Shown: positions 8,529-18,000 of the stretch, piece by piece | How positions within the stretch are numbered: position 1 is the first letter of the stretch | How the letters are laid out: every line of letters starts with the position of its first letter | Origin: Halotalea alkalilenta DSM 17697 | Lineage (GTDB): Bacteria; Pseudomonadota; Gammaproteobacteria; Pseudomonadales; Halomonadaceae | Reading direction: 5' to 3' | DNA: 64,000 nucleotides | Assembly: GCF_000621205.1 (NCBI RefSeq) | Contig: NZ_JHYY01000023.1 | Span: forward strand, 84,337 to 148,336 | The notes under the pieces: generated by a model | Told to the model about the DNA's origin: nothing | Seen by the model: only the letters and a program-made list of their open reading frames with translations | Databases searched by the model: none | Translations under genes and position numbers: made by a program

Positions 8529-10259
8529 ATGAGCGATGCCACCGCCCCAGCCGAACCCACACCTGGCTTTCCGTTCGTCGCGGTAGTCGGCCAGGAGATG
8601 CTCAAACGCGCCCTGCTGCTCGCCACCGTCGAACCGCGGCTCGGTGGCGTGCTGATCCAAGGCCCGCGCGGGGTGGCGAAGTCGACCCTCGCCCGCGGGC
8701 TCGCCGATCTGCTGCCCTCCTCCACTGCCCGCTTCGTCGACCTGCCGCTCGGCGCCAGCGCGGAGCGGCTGACCGGTTCGCTCGATCTCGAGCGTGCGCT
8801 GCGTGACCGCGCGCTGGCCTTCCAGCCCGGGCTGTTCGCCGCCGCCGATGGCGGCGTGCTCTACATCGACGAGGTCAACCTGCTCGACGACGCACTGGTC
8901 GATCTGCTCCTCGACGTCGCCGCCTCCAACGTCAACCGGGTCGAACGCGACGGGCTCAGCCACGCCCACTCCGCGCGCTTCGTACTGATCGGGACGATGA
9001 ACCCCGAAGAAGGCGCGCTGCGCCCGCAGCTCTGCGACCGCTTCGGGCTGTCGGTGGCCATGGAGGCGTACACCGGGGTCGAGGCACGGATCGACATCGT
9101 CCGCGCCCGCCTCGCCTTCGAGGCCGACCCAGAAGCCTTCATCGCCCGCCACGCCGCTGCCACCCGCGCGCTCAAACAGCGCCTGCTCGAGGCGCGCGCG
9201 AGGCTGTCCGATGTCACCATCGCACCAGGGCTCGAGCGGCTGATCGCCGAGCGCTGCATCGCGGCCCAGGTCGACGGGCTGCGCGCCGACATCGCCTGGC
9301 AGCGCGCCGCACGCGCCCAGGCGGCGCTTTCGCATCGGCTCGAGGTCGCCCTGGAGGATATCGATGCGGTCGAGCCGCTGGTGCTCGACCACCGCCTCGA
9401 CGAGGCCTCCGCGCCACCACCGGCTTCGACGCCACCCTCCACCCCCGTGCCGGGCGGCGGGAGAAGCGCAAGCTCGCTGCTCCCCGCAAGCGCGGGTCAC
9501 AACTCGGGAACGCGCGCCGCGCCGCGCGGCGATGGCGAAGGCTGTAGCGCCCAGCGTCATCTTCAACCAGAGCGAGGCGATATCCGCTTGCCTGCGCCCA
9601 CCGCGCCATCGCGACCGCATTCCTACCGCGGCGCGAAGCGAAGCACTGCTGCCTCTGCGCGCGGGCCGGTCGACTGGTTCGCCACCTTGAGCATGGCGGC
9701 CAATCGCGGCCCGGGGCCGCTGCGCGCCCTGGCCCGCCGTGCGCCGGCCGCGCAGGCGCCGGTTCAGACCCTGGTGCTGCTCGATCTTTCCGCCTCGACG
9801 CTCTCCCATCGTGCGCTCGATGCAGCCGCCGGCCGGGTACTCGGGATCGCGAGGCGCAGCCGCCGCTTGCGCCAGCGCTTCGCCGTGCTCGGCTTCGGCG
9901 CCGGACGCCTCGACTGGATCTGCGACGCTCGTCGCGCGCCGGGCGATCTCGCTCAGCGCCTCGCACGGTGCCAAGCCAGGGGCGGCACCCCGCTGATCGC
10001 AGCACTCGCCGAGGGGCGGCGGATGCTCGACCAGCGACGCCGCCGCCTGCCAGGTGTCGAGCTCGACACCTGGCTGATCGGCGACGGACGCTGCCGCGAG
10101 GATTTCTCCACCCAGCGCCGATGGCCGGGCCGGCTGCGGGTGATCGACAGCGAGCGCGGCCGGGTGCTTCTCGGCCGCGCCAGAACCCTGGCCGAAGTGC
10201 TCGGCGGCGACTACCAAAGGCTCGATGAAGGCCGTGACGACCGAGGAGCAAGGCAATGA
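8529..10259 (+). CDS. ChlI/ChlD-like AAA ATPase with C-terminal VWA domain, probable CobN partner
   Basis: A 576-residue fusion. The N-terminal AAA+ domain has Walker A GPRGVAKS at 45-52, Walker B VLYIDEVNLL at about 109-118 and sensor region GTMNPEEGALRPQLCDRFG from 154. A Pro/Ala-rich and low-complexity linker runs from about 292 to 380. A VWA domain follows with an intact metal site: DLSAS at about 418 and GGTPL at about 484. Magnesium-chelatase I and D subunits have these two parts, and in cob operons such a short fused protein is thought to replace CobS and CobT for cobalt insertion by CobN. That role is inference from family and context. It is first after the riboswitch and overlaps cobO as ATGA. 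Confidence 0.85.
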   Translation: MSDATAPAEPTPGFPFVAVVGQEMLKRALLLATVEPRLGGVLIQGPRGVAKSTLARGLADLLPSSTARFVDLPLGASAERLTGSLDLERALRDRALAFQPGLFAAADGGVLYIDEVNLLDDALVDLLLDVAASNVNRVERDGLSHAHSARFVLIGTMNPEEGALRPQLCDRFGLSVAMEAYTGVEARIDIVRARLAFEADPEAFIARHAAATRALKQRLLEARARLSDVTIAPGLERLIAERCIAAQVDGLRADIAWQRAARAQAALSHRLEVALEDIDAVEPLVLDHRLDEASAPPPASTPPSTPVPGGGRSASSLLPASAGHNSGTRAAPRGDGEGCSAQRHLQPERGDIRLPAPTAPSRPHSYRGAKRSTAASARGPVDWFATLSMAANRGPGPLRALARRAPAAQAPVQTLVLLDLSASTLSHRALDAAAGRVLGIARRSRRLRQRFAVLGFGAGRLDWICDARRAPGDLAQRLARCQARGGTPLIAALAEGRRMLDQRRRRLPGVELDTWLIGDGRCREDFSTQRRWPGRLRVIDSERGRVLLGRARTLAEVLGGDYQRLDEGRDDRGARQ

Positions 10260-10864
10260 GCGACGACCAATCGGCTCAACAAGCCCACCGAACCAGGATG
10301 GCGGCGAAGAAGCGGGTGGTCGACGAACGCATCGCCCGCGCCCAGGAGAGCAGGGGCGTGCTCATCCTGCTCAAGGGCAATGGCAAGGGTAAGAGCAGCT
10401 CCGCCTTCGGTACCCTCGCCCGCGCGCTCGGCCACGGCCAGCGCGGCGGAGTGATCCAGTTCATCAAGGGGCGACGCGAAACCGGAGAGCATCTGTTCTT
10501 CCGTGACCATCCGCGGGTCGATTTCCACGTCATGGGCCACGGCTTCAGCTGGGAGACCCAGGACCTGGCCCGCGACCGGGAAGCCGCCGAAGCGGCTTGG
10601 GAGCTCGCCGAGCGGATGCTGGTAGATCCGGGCTACCAGATCCTGGTGTTCGACGAACTCTCCTACATGCTCAAGTACGGCCACCTCGATGCTCGACGGG
10701 TCGCGGCCGCGCTGAGCGGGCGCCCGCGCGAGCAGAACGTGATCATCACCGGACGCACCATGGCCAACGCGCTGACCGAGATCGCCGACACGATCAGCGC
10801 GGTCGCCGACGAGCGTCATGCGTTCCGTCTCGGGGTCAAGGCCCAGCCGGGGATCGAGTACTGA
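10256..10864 (+). CDS. cobO: CobO/BtuR, cob(I)yrinic acid a,c-diamide adenosyltransferase
   Basis: A 202-residue ATP:corrinoid adenosyltransferase of the CobA/CobO type. The P-loop GNGKGKSS is at residues 41-48, with FIKGRRETGE, FDELSYMLKYGHLD and ITGRTMANALTEIAD downstream, all typical. It adds the 5'-deoxyadenosyl group that makes the coenzyme form used by EutBC. It overlaps the upstream gene by 4 bases and shares one base with the cobB start (TGATG), so the operon is translationally tight. Confidence 0.95.
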   Translation: MSDDQSAQQAHRTRMAAKKRVVDERIARAQESRGVLILLKGNGKGKSSSAFGTLARALGHGQRGGVIQFIKGRRETGEHLFFRDHPRVDFHVMGHGFSWETQDLARDREAAEAAWELAERMLVDPGYQILVFDELSYMLKYGHLDARRVAAALSGRPREQNVIITGRTMANALTEIADTISAVADERHAFRLGVKAQPGIEY

Positions 10865-12186
10865 TGGCTAAACCGATGGGTCCTTTGGGCAAAGAGCCCT
10901 GCTGCCCGGCACTGTTCATCTCGGCGTTCGCCTCGGGCCAAGGCAAGACCACGGTGACCGCTGCGCTGGCGCGGCTGCATCGCCAGCGCGGACGCCGAGT
11001 GCGGGTATTCAAGACCGGCCCCGACTATCTGGATCCCTTGATTCTCGAACGCGCCGCCGGCAACCCGGTCGAACCGCTGGATCTATGGATGACCGGCGAG
11101 GCACGCTGTCGAGAAGCGCTGCACCTGGCGGCCGGCAGCGCCGATCTGATTCTGATCGAGGGTGCGATGGGGCTTTTCGACGGCACGCCCTCGAGCGCGG
11201 ACCTCGCGATCGCGCTGGGCATTCCGGTGGTGGCGGTGATCAACGCACGCGGCATGGCCCAGAGCGTCGCCGCCATCGCCCATGGCCTCGCCCATTTTCG
11301 CCCGGAGTTGAAGCTCGCCGGAGTCGTCGCCAACCAGCTCGGCAGCGACCGCCACCGCGCGCTGATCGAGCAGGCGCTGCCGCCCGAGACGCCGCTGCTC
11401 GCGGCGCTGCCGCGTAATGAAGCGCTGGCGCTGCCCGGCCGACATCTGGGCCTCGTGCCGCCGGACGAGCAGCCCGATCTCGAACGAATCATCGCTGCGG
11501 CGGCAGGCGCCATGGCCGATAGCCGCCTCGCTGAGCTGCCCACGCCGATTTCCTTCCCCGCGCCCGAGGCACTGCCAGCCGCGCAGCGCTTGCTCGAAGG
11601 CGTGCGCATCGCGATCGCCCGCGACCAAGCGTTCAGCTTCGTCTATCCCGCCAACCTGCGCTTGCTCGAAGCGATGGGCGCAAGGCTTGCGTTCTTCTCA
11701 CCGCTCGTCGATGGCGCCCTGCCCAAGGCCGATGCGCTGTGGCTACCCGGCGGCTACCCCGAACTGCACGCCGAGCGGCTGGCGGCCAATACTCAGATGG
11801 CAGCGGCGCTGCGCGCCTTCCATGCCGAGGACAAGCCGATCCTCGCCGAGTGCGGCGGGATGCTCTACCTGCTCGACAGCCTGCGCGATCTCGACGGGCG
11901 CACGCACCGGATGGCGGGCCTGCTGCCGGGACGCGGCGAGATGCGCGACCGCTCCGGCTGCCAAGGCATGCAGAGCGCACCGCTGCCTGAGGGCGAGATC
12001 CGCGGTCATGCCCACCACCGCTCGCGCAGCTACGACATGCCGGCACCGATCGCTCACGGCATCCGCCCGAGCCATCCAGCGCCGGGCGAGGCGATCTATC
12101 GCCAAGGCAGGCTGACCGCGAGCTACCTGCATCTTTACTTCGCCTCCAATCCGCAGGCGATCGGCACGCTGTTCGCCCCGTCATGA
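10864..12186 (+). CDS. cobB: CobB/CbiA, cobyrinate a,c-diamide synthase
   Basis: A 440-residue glutamine-dependent amidase of the corrin ring. The N-terminal nucleotide domain begins SAFASGQGKTTVTAALARLH from about residue 20. The C-terminal class I glutamine amidotransferase domain has WLPGGYPELHAERLA, the nucleophile Cys330 in ILAECGGMLYLLD, and HAHHRSRSYD. A start upstream inside cobO is rejected because the family N-terminus begins close to the ATG at 10864. Confidence 0.94.
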   Translation: MAKPMGPLGKEPCCPALFISAFASGQGKTTVTAALARLHRQRGRRVRVFKTGPDYLDPLILERAAGNPVEPLDLWMTGEARCREALHLAAGSADLILIEGAMGLFDGTPSSADLAIALGIPVVAVINARGMAQSVAAIAHGLAHFRPELKLAGVVANQLGSDRHRALIEQALPPETPLLAALPRNEALALPGRHLGLVPPDEQPDLERIIAAAAGAMADSRLAELPTPISFPAPEALPAAQRLLEGVRIAIARDQAFSFVYPANLRLLEAMGARLAFFSPLVDGALPKADALWLPGGYPELHAERLAANTQMAAALRAFHAEDKPILAECGGMLYLLDSLRDLDGRTHRMAGLLPGRGEMRDRSGCQGMQSAPLPEGEIRGHAHHRSRSYDMPAPIAHGIRPSHPAPGEAIYRQGRLTASYLHLYFASNPQAIGTLFAPS

Positions 12187-12584
12187 CCGGCACGCGCTAT
12201 GCCCTCGGCGTCGGCTTTCGACGTCACTGCGAAATCGACGAGCTGGTGCGGCTGGTCGAAGCCGGGCTCGGCGCGGCGGGTCTGGAATCGCAAGCGATCA
12301 CTTGGCTTGCGAGCATCGACGCCAAGCGCGGCGCGAGCCAGCTCGATGCGCTGGCGGCGCGCTTCGGCTGGAATGTCGAACTTTGGCCGGCCGAGCGGCT
12401 GGCGGCGACCCCCGGGGTGCACCAGCATTCACGCCTCGCCTCGCGGCTGCTCGGCAGTCCAAGCGTCGCCGAAGCGGCGGCACTGGCCTCGCTGTCAGAG
12501 CGTGGCCTGGAGTCCCCGTCGCTGAGGCTGGCAACGCAGCGCTCCCCGGCAGCCACGGTGGCGATCGCCGAAGCGTGCGGCTAG
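12183..12584 (+). CDS. cobE: CobE / CbiG C-terminal domain protein
   Basis: A 133-residue stand-alone domain matching the C-terminal part of CbiG: YALGVGFRRHCEIDELVRLV at the N-terminus, then ITWLASIDAKRGASQLDALA and GVHQHSRLASRLLGSPSVAEAAALA. CobE is needed in the aerobic pathway but its exact step is not settled. It overlaps cobB by 4 bases (ATGA). Its stop codon overlaps the stop of the convergent transporter gene within the four bases CTAG. Confidence 0.85.
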   Translation: MTGTRYALGVGFRRHCEIDELVRLVEAGLGAAGLESQAITWLASIDAKRGASQLDALAARFGWNVELWPAERLAATPGVHQHSRLASRLLGSPSVAEAAALASLSERGLESPSLRLATQRSPAATVAIAEACG

Positions 12585-13909
12585 GCGCCTTCGCGCAGCG
12601 CGTGCAGCTTGAACCAGGCGACCAGCAGGGCGACCAACAGCAGTACGGCGATGAAACCGGCGACGCCCGGCCATCCGGCGAGGTGCCAGAAGAAACCACC
12701 GCTGGTGCCGGCGAGCGAGGAGCCGAGGTAGTAGCTGAACAGATAGAGCGAGGAGGCCTGAGCGCGCGCTACCGGTGCGCGCTTGCCTACCCAGCTGGAG
12801 GCGGTGGAATGAGCGGCGAAGAAACCGAAGGTGAACAGCAGCACACCGGCGAACACCACCACGATCGGCGTCCACAGGGTCAGTGCAAGCCCTGCCAGCA
12901 TCAGGGCGACGAACCACCAGAACACCCGAGGCCGGCCGAGCCGGTCGGCCAGCGCCCCGCCCCAGGCGGAACTGTAGATGCCGGAGAGATAGACCACCGA
13001 GATCAGCCCGACCACGCTCTGGCTGTAGCCGTAGGGTGCGCCGAGCAAGCGGTAGCCAAGGTAGTTGAACAGGGTGACGAAGCCGCCCATCAGCAGGAAC
13101 GCCTGGAGGAACAGCCACGGCAGCCCAGGGTCGCGGAAGTGACGGACGAAGCCATCCTGCAGGGTGCGCAGGTCGAGGCGACGGGGAGAGAAGTTGCGCG
13201 AAGGCGGCAGCATGCGAATGAAGGCAAGCGCGCTGACCAGCGATACGCCGCCGAGCACCATCAGGGTGGCACGCCAGGAGATGAAATCGACCAGCACGCC
13301 GCTGATCAGTCGCCCGCTCATCCCACCGATCGCGTTACCGCCGATGTAGAGCCCCATCGATACCCCGAGGGCGCGTGGCGAAACCTCCTCGCCCAAGTAG
13401 GTCATCGCCACCGCGGCGAGTCCGGCGAGCGACAGCCCGACCAGCGCACGCATCGCCAGTACCCCGCCCCAGCTCGGCATCAGCGCGCCGAGCAGGGTGA
13501 ACAGCGCGGCGGCGAGCAGCGACACCGACATCACCTGCTTGCGCCCCACCGCGTCCGAGATCGGCCCGGTGACCAGCAGGCCCAGCGCCAGGGTCGCGGT
13601 GGAGACCGACAGGACCAGGCTCGAACGCGCCGCATCGATGGCGAAGGCATCCGACAGCACCGGCATCAGCGGCTGCACGCAGTAGAGCAGCGCGAAAGTG
13701 GCGAAACCGGCGGAGAACAGCGCCAGCATGGTGCTCCGGTAAGCGCGGGTGCCACGTTCGATGTAGCGCGGCTCGACCAGCGCACCGAACTCGTCTTCGA
13801 GCCGTCGCTCGGCCTGTGCCTGGATAGAGGGAGAAGCTGGTGGACGTTTGGAACCACGGCGCTTGGAGCGCGAAGCGGGCGGCAAGGGAACTCCTCTCAT
13901 CAGCGGCAA
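12581..13909 (-). CDS. MFS transporter, YnfM-like
   Basis: A 442-residue major facilitator protein with about 12 hydrophobic segments. The family loop GPISDAVGRKQVM lies after the second segment and a matching ALADRLGRPRVFWW in the second half. The length, the ALYCVQPLMP-like start (LLYCVQPLMPVLSDAF) and GEEVSPRALGVSMGLYIGGN resemble YnfM-type putative drug or sugar exporters. Residues 1-60 are polar and basic and may include extra sequence before the real start. Substrate unknown. It interrupts the run of cob genes on the opposite strand; there is no evidence that it moves corrinoids. Confidence 0.8.
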   Translation of the reverse strand: MPLMRGVPLPPASRSKRRGSKRPPASPSIQAQAERRLEDEFGALVEPRYIERGTRAYRSTMLALFSAGFATFALLYCVQPLMPVLSDAFAIDAARSSLVLSVSTATLALGLLVTGPISDAVGRKQVMSVSLLAAALFTLLGALMPSWGGVLAMRALVGLSLAGLAAVAMTYLGEEVSPRALGVSMGLYIGGNAIGGMSGRLISGVLVDFISWRATLMVLGGVSLVSALAFIRMLPPSRNFSPRRLDLRTLQDGFVRHFRDPGLPWLFLQAFLLMGGFVTLFNYLGYRLLGAPYGYSQSVVGLISVVYLSGIYSSAWGGALADRLGRPRVFWWFVALMLAGLALTLWTPIVVVFAGVLLFTFGFFAAHSTASSWVGKRAPVARAQASSLYLFSYYLGSSLAGTSGGFFWHLAGWPGVAGFIAVLLLVALLVAWFKLHALREGA

Positions 13910-14006
13910 CAGCGGCAGCAGCGGTCGCTCACCGACATAGTTAAATTTGGGTTAACCATACGCCGATCGGCGGTGCCCGATCAATTCACTCGCCAAGGAT
14001 AGCCAC

Positions 14007-15086
14007 ATGCCCCATACCCCGAACCTCGCCAAGATTCCCGCTACCGTCGTCACCGGCTTTCTCGGCAGCGGCAAGACCACCCTGCTCTCCGGGCTGCTCA
14101 AACGCGCTCAGGGCAAGCGCATCGCGGTGATCGTCAATGAGTTCGGCGAACTGGACGTCGACGCCGAGCTGCTGCGCGGCTGCGCACTGGAGGACTGCGC
14201 CGCCGAGGAGCGAGCGGGTCGCGGTGGCATCTACGAGCTCGCCAACGGCTGCATCTGTTGCACCGTCGAGGAAGAGTTCCTGCCGGTGATGCTCGAGCTG
14301 GTCGAGCGTCGCGACGAAATCGACCACATCCTGATCGAGACCTCGGGGCTAGCGCTGCCCAAGCCGTTGGTCCAGGCCTTCAACTGGCCCGAGATCAAGC
14401 GCTCGTGCACCGTCGATGCGGTGATCACGGTAGTCGATGGCCCCGCCTTCGCTGCGGGTCGCGTGGCGGACTCCGAGCAGCGGGTCGAGGCCCAGCGCCT
14501 GGCGGATACGAGCCTCGATCATGACCCGACCCTCGCCGAGCTGCTCGACGACCAGCTCGGTGCGGCCGATCTGGTGGTGGTGAGCAAGAGCGACCTGCTC
14601 GACGAGCGCGCGCGTGCGCGCGTGGCCGATGGCCTCGCCGCGCGGCTGCCGGCCAGCGTCAAGACGCTGTTCCTCGCCCACGGTGAGTGCGACCCGATGA
14701 CGCTCACCGGGCTTGGGCTCGAAGCAGAGGCGCGGATCGAGCGGCTTCACACCCATCACGATCATCATCACGCCGAGGGCCATGAGCACCATCACGCCCA
14801 CGACGACTTCGACGGCCTGGTGATCGAGCTGGGCCGGGTAGACTCCGAGCGGCTGGAGTCGCTGCTCGCCGAGCTGATCGGCGCGCATGCGATCTACCGG
14901 GTCAAAGGCTTCGTCGACAACGGCAAGCCGATGCGCCAGGTCGTCCATGCCGTCGGCGATCGCCTGCAGCGCCATTTCGACCGCCCCTGGCGCGAGCAGG
15001 AGCAGCGTGCCACCCGACTGGTGGTGATCGGTCGCGAACTCGACCGCGAGGCGATCGAACGCCACCTCGCCCCCGCCGCGGCTTGA
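14007..15086 (+). CDS. cobW: CobW, metal-chaperone GTPase
   Basis: A 359-residue G3E-family GTPase. Walker A GFLGSGKTT is at 17-25, NEFGELD at 44-50, the metal-binding GCICCT at 81-86, and SKSD at about 193. A His-rich segment at about 248-265 with eleven His residues would bind metal. CobW is thought to deliver cobalt to the CobN chelatase, and cobN starts 10 bases downstream. The C-terminal domain IYRVKGFVDNGKPMRQVVHAVG is typical of the family. Confidence 0.93.
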   Translation: MPHTPNLAKIPATVVTGFLGSGKTTLLSGLLKRAQGKRIAVIVNEFGELDVDAELLRGCALEDCAAEERAGRGGIYELANGCICCTVEEEFLPVMLELVERRDEIDHILIETSGLALPKPLVQAFNWPEIKRSCTVDAVITVVDGPAFAAGRVADSEQRVEAQRLADTSLDHDPTLAELLDDQLGAADLVVVSKSDLLDERARARVADGLAARLPASVKTLFLAHGECDPMTLTGLGLEAEARIERLHTHHDHHHAEGHEHHHAHDDFDGLVIELGRVDSERLESLLAELIGAHAIYRVKGFVDNGKPMRQVVHAVGDRLQRHFDRPWREQEQRATRLVVIGRELDREAIERHLAPAAA

Positions 15087-15096
15087 CGAGGCCAAC

Positions 15097-18000
15097 ATGC
15101 ATCTTTTCGCCGCCCAGCCAGGGGGATTCAGCGACGACGAGGGGATCGTCGATCTCGACCAGCGCCCCGCGCGTCTGGTGATCCTCTCCGCCGCCGACAG
15201 CACCCTGAGCCTGCTCGCGGACACCGCCGACGCGCTGCCGGCCGACTACCCGACGCTGCGCCTGGCCAACTGGCTCAACCTGGTCAAGCCGGCCGCATTC
15301 GATCTCTACGTCGACAAGGTGCTGGACGCCCGCTCGGCCGAAGCGCCGCACGGTACCGAGGTGGTGGTGGTGTCGCTGCTCGGTGGCGAGAGCTACTGGC
15401 GCTACGGCCTCGAGCGGCTGATCGAGTGGTCGAACCGCCCCGGGCGTCGCCTGATCGTGGTACCCGGGGAGGACTACGAAGACCAGAGCCTGCTCGAAGC
15501 AGGCAACGCCGGCACGCAGTGCGCCTATCGGGTCTGGCGCTACCTGCGCGAGGGCGGACGCCTCAACGCCCAGGCGCTCTATGACTTCCTCCGCGCCGAG
15601 CTGCTCGAACCCGGCGCCTGCCGCTGGCGCGAACCGCGAGTGCTGCCGCGCGCGCTGCTCTATCATCCTCGACGAGGCGAGGCGACGCTCGAGGAGTGGC
15701 AGGCCGAGTGGCGCTCGCGCGGTGTCGCCGAGCGCCCGAGCGTACTGCTGGTGCTCTACCGCAGCCATCTGCAGGCCGCCGACAGCGGGATGTTCGACGC
15801 CCTGCTCGAGGTGCTCGACCGGGCCGGGCTCAATACGCTGCCGCTGGCGGTCGCCTCGCTCAAGGAGGCGGGCTGCCTGGAGACGCTCAACCAGCTGCTC
15901 GAACGCAGCGGGAGCGCGCTGATCCTCAACGCCACCGGTTTCGCGATCGGCTCGAAGGTCAACGATGCCAGCGCGGTCGAGCCGAGCGAGTACCATTGCC
16001 CCTTTTCGCGTCGCGTGCCGGTGCTCCAGCTGGTGCTCGCCAGCACCACGCGCGAGGAGTGGGCGAGTCAGGCCCGCGGGCTGCGCGCGCGAGATCTCGC
16101 CATGCAGGTCACCCTGCCCGAGCTCGACGGCCGGATCATCACCCGGGCGGTGGCGTTCAAGAGCCACGCCCAGCGCCACGAGCGCAGCCAGATCGACAGC
16201 GTGCGTTTCGTCCTCGATCCCGAGCGGGCGGATTTCGTCGCCCGGCTCGCCGCGGCCTGGATCCGCCTCGCCCAGCTCGACAACGCCGACAAGCGCATCG
16301 CCCTGGTGCTGGCCAACTATCCGTCCAGCGATGCACGGATCGGCAACGGCGTCGGTCTCGACACTCCTGCATCGACGATCAACCTGCTGCGCTGGCTCGA
16401 GCAGGCGGGCTATGCGATCGAAGGCGCCCCTGGGGACGGCGATGCGCTGCTCGAAGACCTGCGCGCCACGGTGACCAACCAGCTCGACGGCCTCGCCTAC
16501 CGGCCAAGCAGCGAGAGCCTGCCGCTCGAGCAGTACCTGCGCCATTTCGAGCGTCTGCCGCAGGAGTGCCAGAGCGCGGTGCTGGCACGCTGGGGCGCGC
16601 CCTTTGAGGATCCTCGCTTTCGCGCCGAAGGCGCGAGCGGGCGCTTCACGATCAGCGGCCGGCGATTCGGCGCCGTGTTCGTTGGCGTGCAGCCGGCGCG
16701 CGGCTTCGACATCGACCAGCAGGCGCTCTACCACGATCCCGACCTGGTGCCGCCCCACGGCTACCTGGCGTTCTACTTCTGGCTGCGCGAGCGCTTCCGG
16801 GCCGATGCGGTGGTCCACGTCGGCAAGCACGGCAACCTCGAGTGGCTGCCCGGCAAGGGCGGGGCGCTCTCGAACGCCTGCTGGCCGGAGATCGCTCTCG
16901 GCCCAACGCCCCACGTCTATCCGTTCATCGTCAACGATCCCGGCGAAGGCGCCCAGGCCAAGCGGCGCGCCCAGGCGGTGATCATCGATCACCTGATGCC
17001 GCCGATGGCCCGCGCCGAGACCTATGGCGAGCTGGCCGAACTGGAGGAACTCGCCGATGAGTACTACCAGGCGCTGGGAGTCGATCCGCGCCGTGAGGCA
17101 AGGCTCAAGACGCTGATCGCGGCCAAGGTGCGCGAGACCCACCTGGCCGAGGAGCTGGGCCTCGATGCCGGGGGCGACGACCAGGCGCTGCTCGAGGAGC
17201 TCGACGCCTACCTGTGCGAGATCAAGGAGGCTTCGATCCGCAACGGCCTGCACGTGCTCGGCGAACTGCCGGCGCGCGCGCAGCTGGTCGAGACGCTGGT
17301 CGCGCTGCTACGCCTGCCGCGCGGTGCTCAGGCTGCCGAATGCGGATTGCTCCACGCGCTGGCCAGGGATCTCGGCCTGCCCGAAGACTACGATCCGCTG
17401 GCCCCGGCCAAGGGACTCTGGCAGGGACCGCGCCCCGCCGCCCTCAGCGCGGCGGTGGCCTCGCCATGGCTCACCACCGGTGACACCCGCGAGCGTCTGG
17501 AGGCGCTGGCGCGAAAATGGGTCGACACCCTTCTCGAAGCAGGCGGCGAGGACGCCCGCGAGGCACTGGCGGCGCTGCCCAGGACTCGCGCGGTGCTCGA
17601 CTTCGCCCGCGCCTCGCTGCTGCCGGCGCTCGAGCGCAGCGCGACCAACGAACGCGCTGCGCTGCTCGAGGCCCTGGCCGGACGCTTCGTCGATCCTGGG
17701 CCGAGCGGTGCACCGACCCGCGGGCGCCTCGACGTACTGCCCACCGGGCGCAACTTCTACGCCGTCGACAGCCGCGCGATCCCGTCGAAGACCGCTTGGG
17801 CGCTGGGCCAGCAGGCGGCCGATGCGCTGATCGAGCGCTACCTGCAGGAGCACGGCGACTATCCACGCAGCCTCGGCCTCTCGGTATGGGGCACCGCGAC
17901 GATGCGTACCGGCGGTGACGACATCGCCCAGGCGATGGCGCTGATCGGGATCGAGCCGGTGTGGGCGGCGGGCAGCCAGCGGCTGATCGACTTTCGGATC

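Noticed and set aside
8481..10256. Long antisense open frame over the ChlI/ChlD-like gene
   Set aside because: The sense strand has intact Walker and metal-site motifs; the antisense frame has none.
12302..14002. Long plus-strand frame across cobE and the MFS gene, rich in Gln, Arg and Glu
   Set aside because: It is antisense to a clear 12-segment transporter and low in complexity.
14750..14805. His-codon-rich repeat in cobW as a CRISPR-like or other DNA repeat
   Set aside because: It is coding sequence for the metal-binding segment; units are irregular and no spacers exist.
14902..17253. A very long open frame antisense to cobW and cobN
   Set aside because: It is a shadow of the GC-rich codon bias of cobN; no start signal or family likeness.
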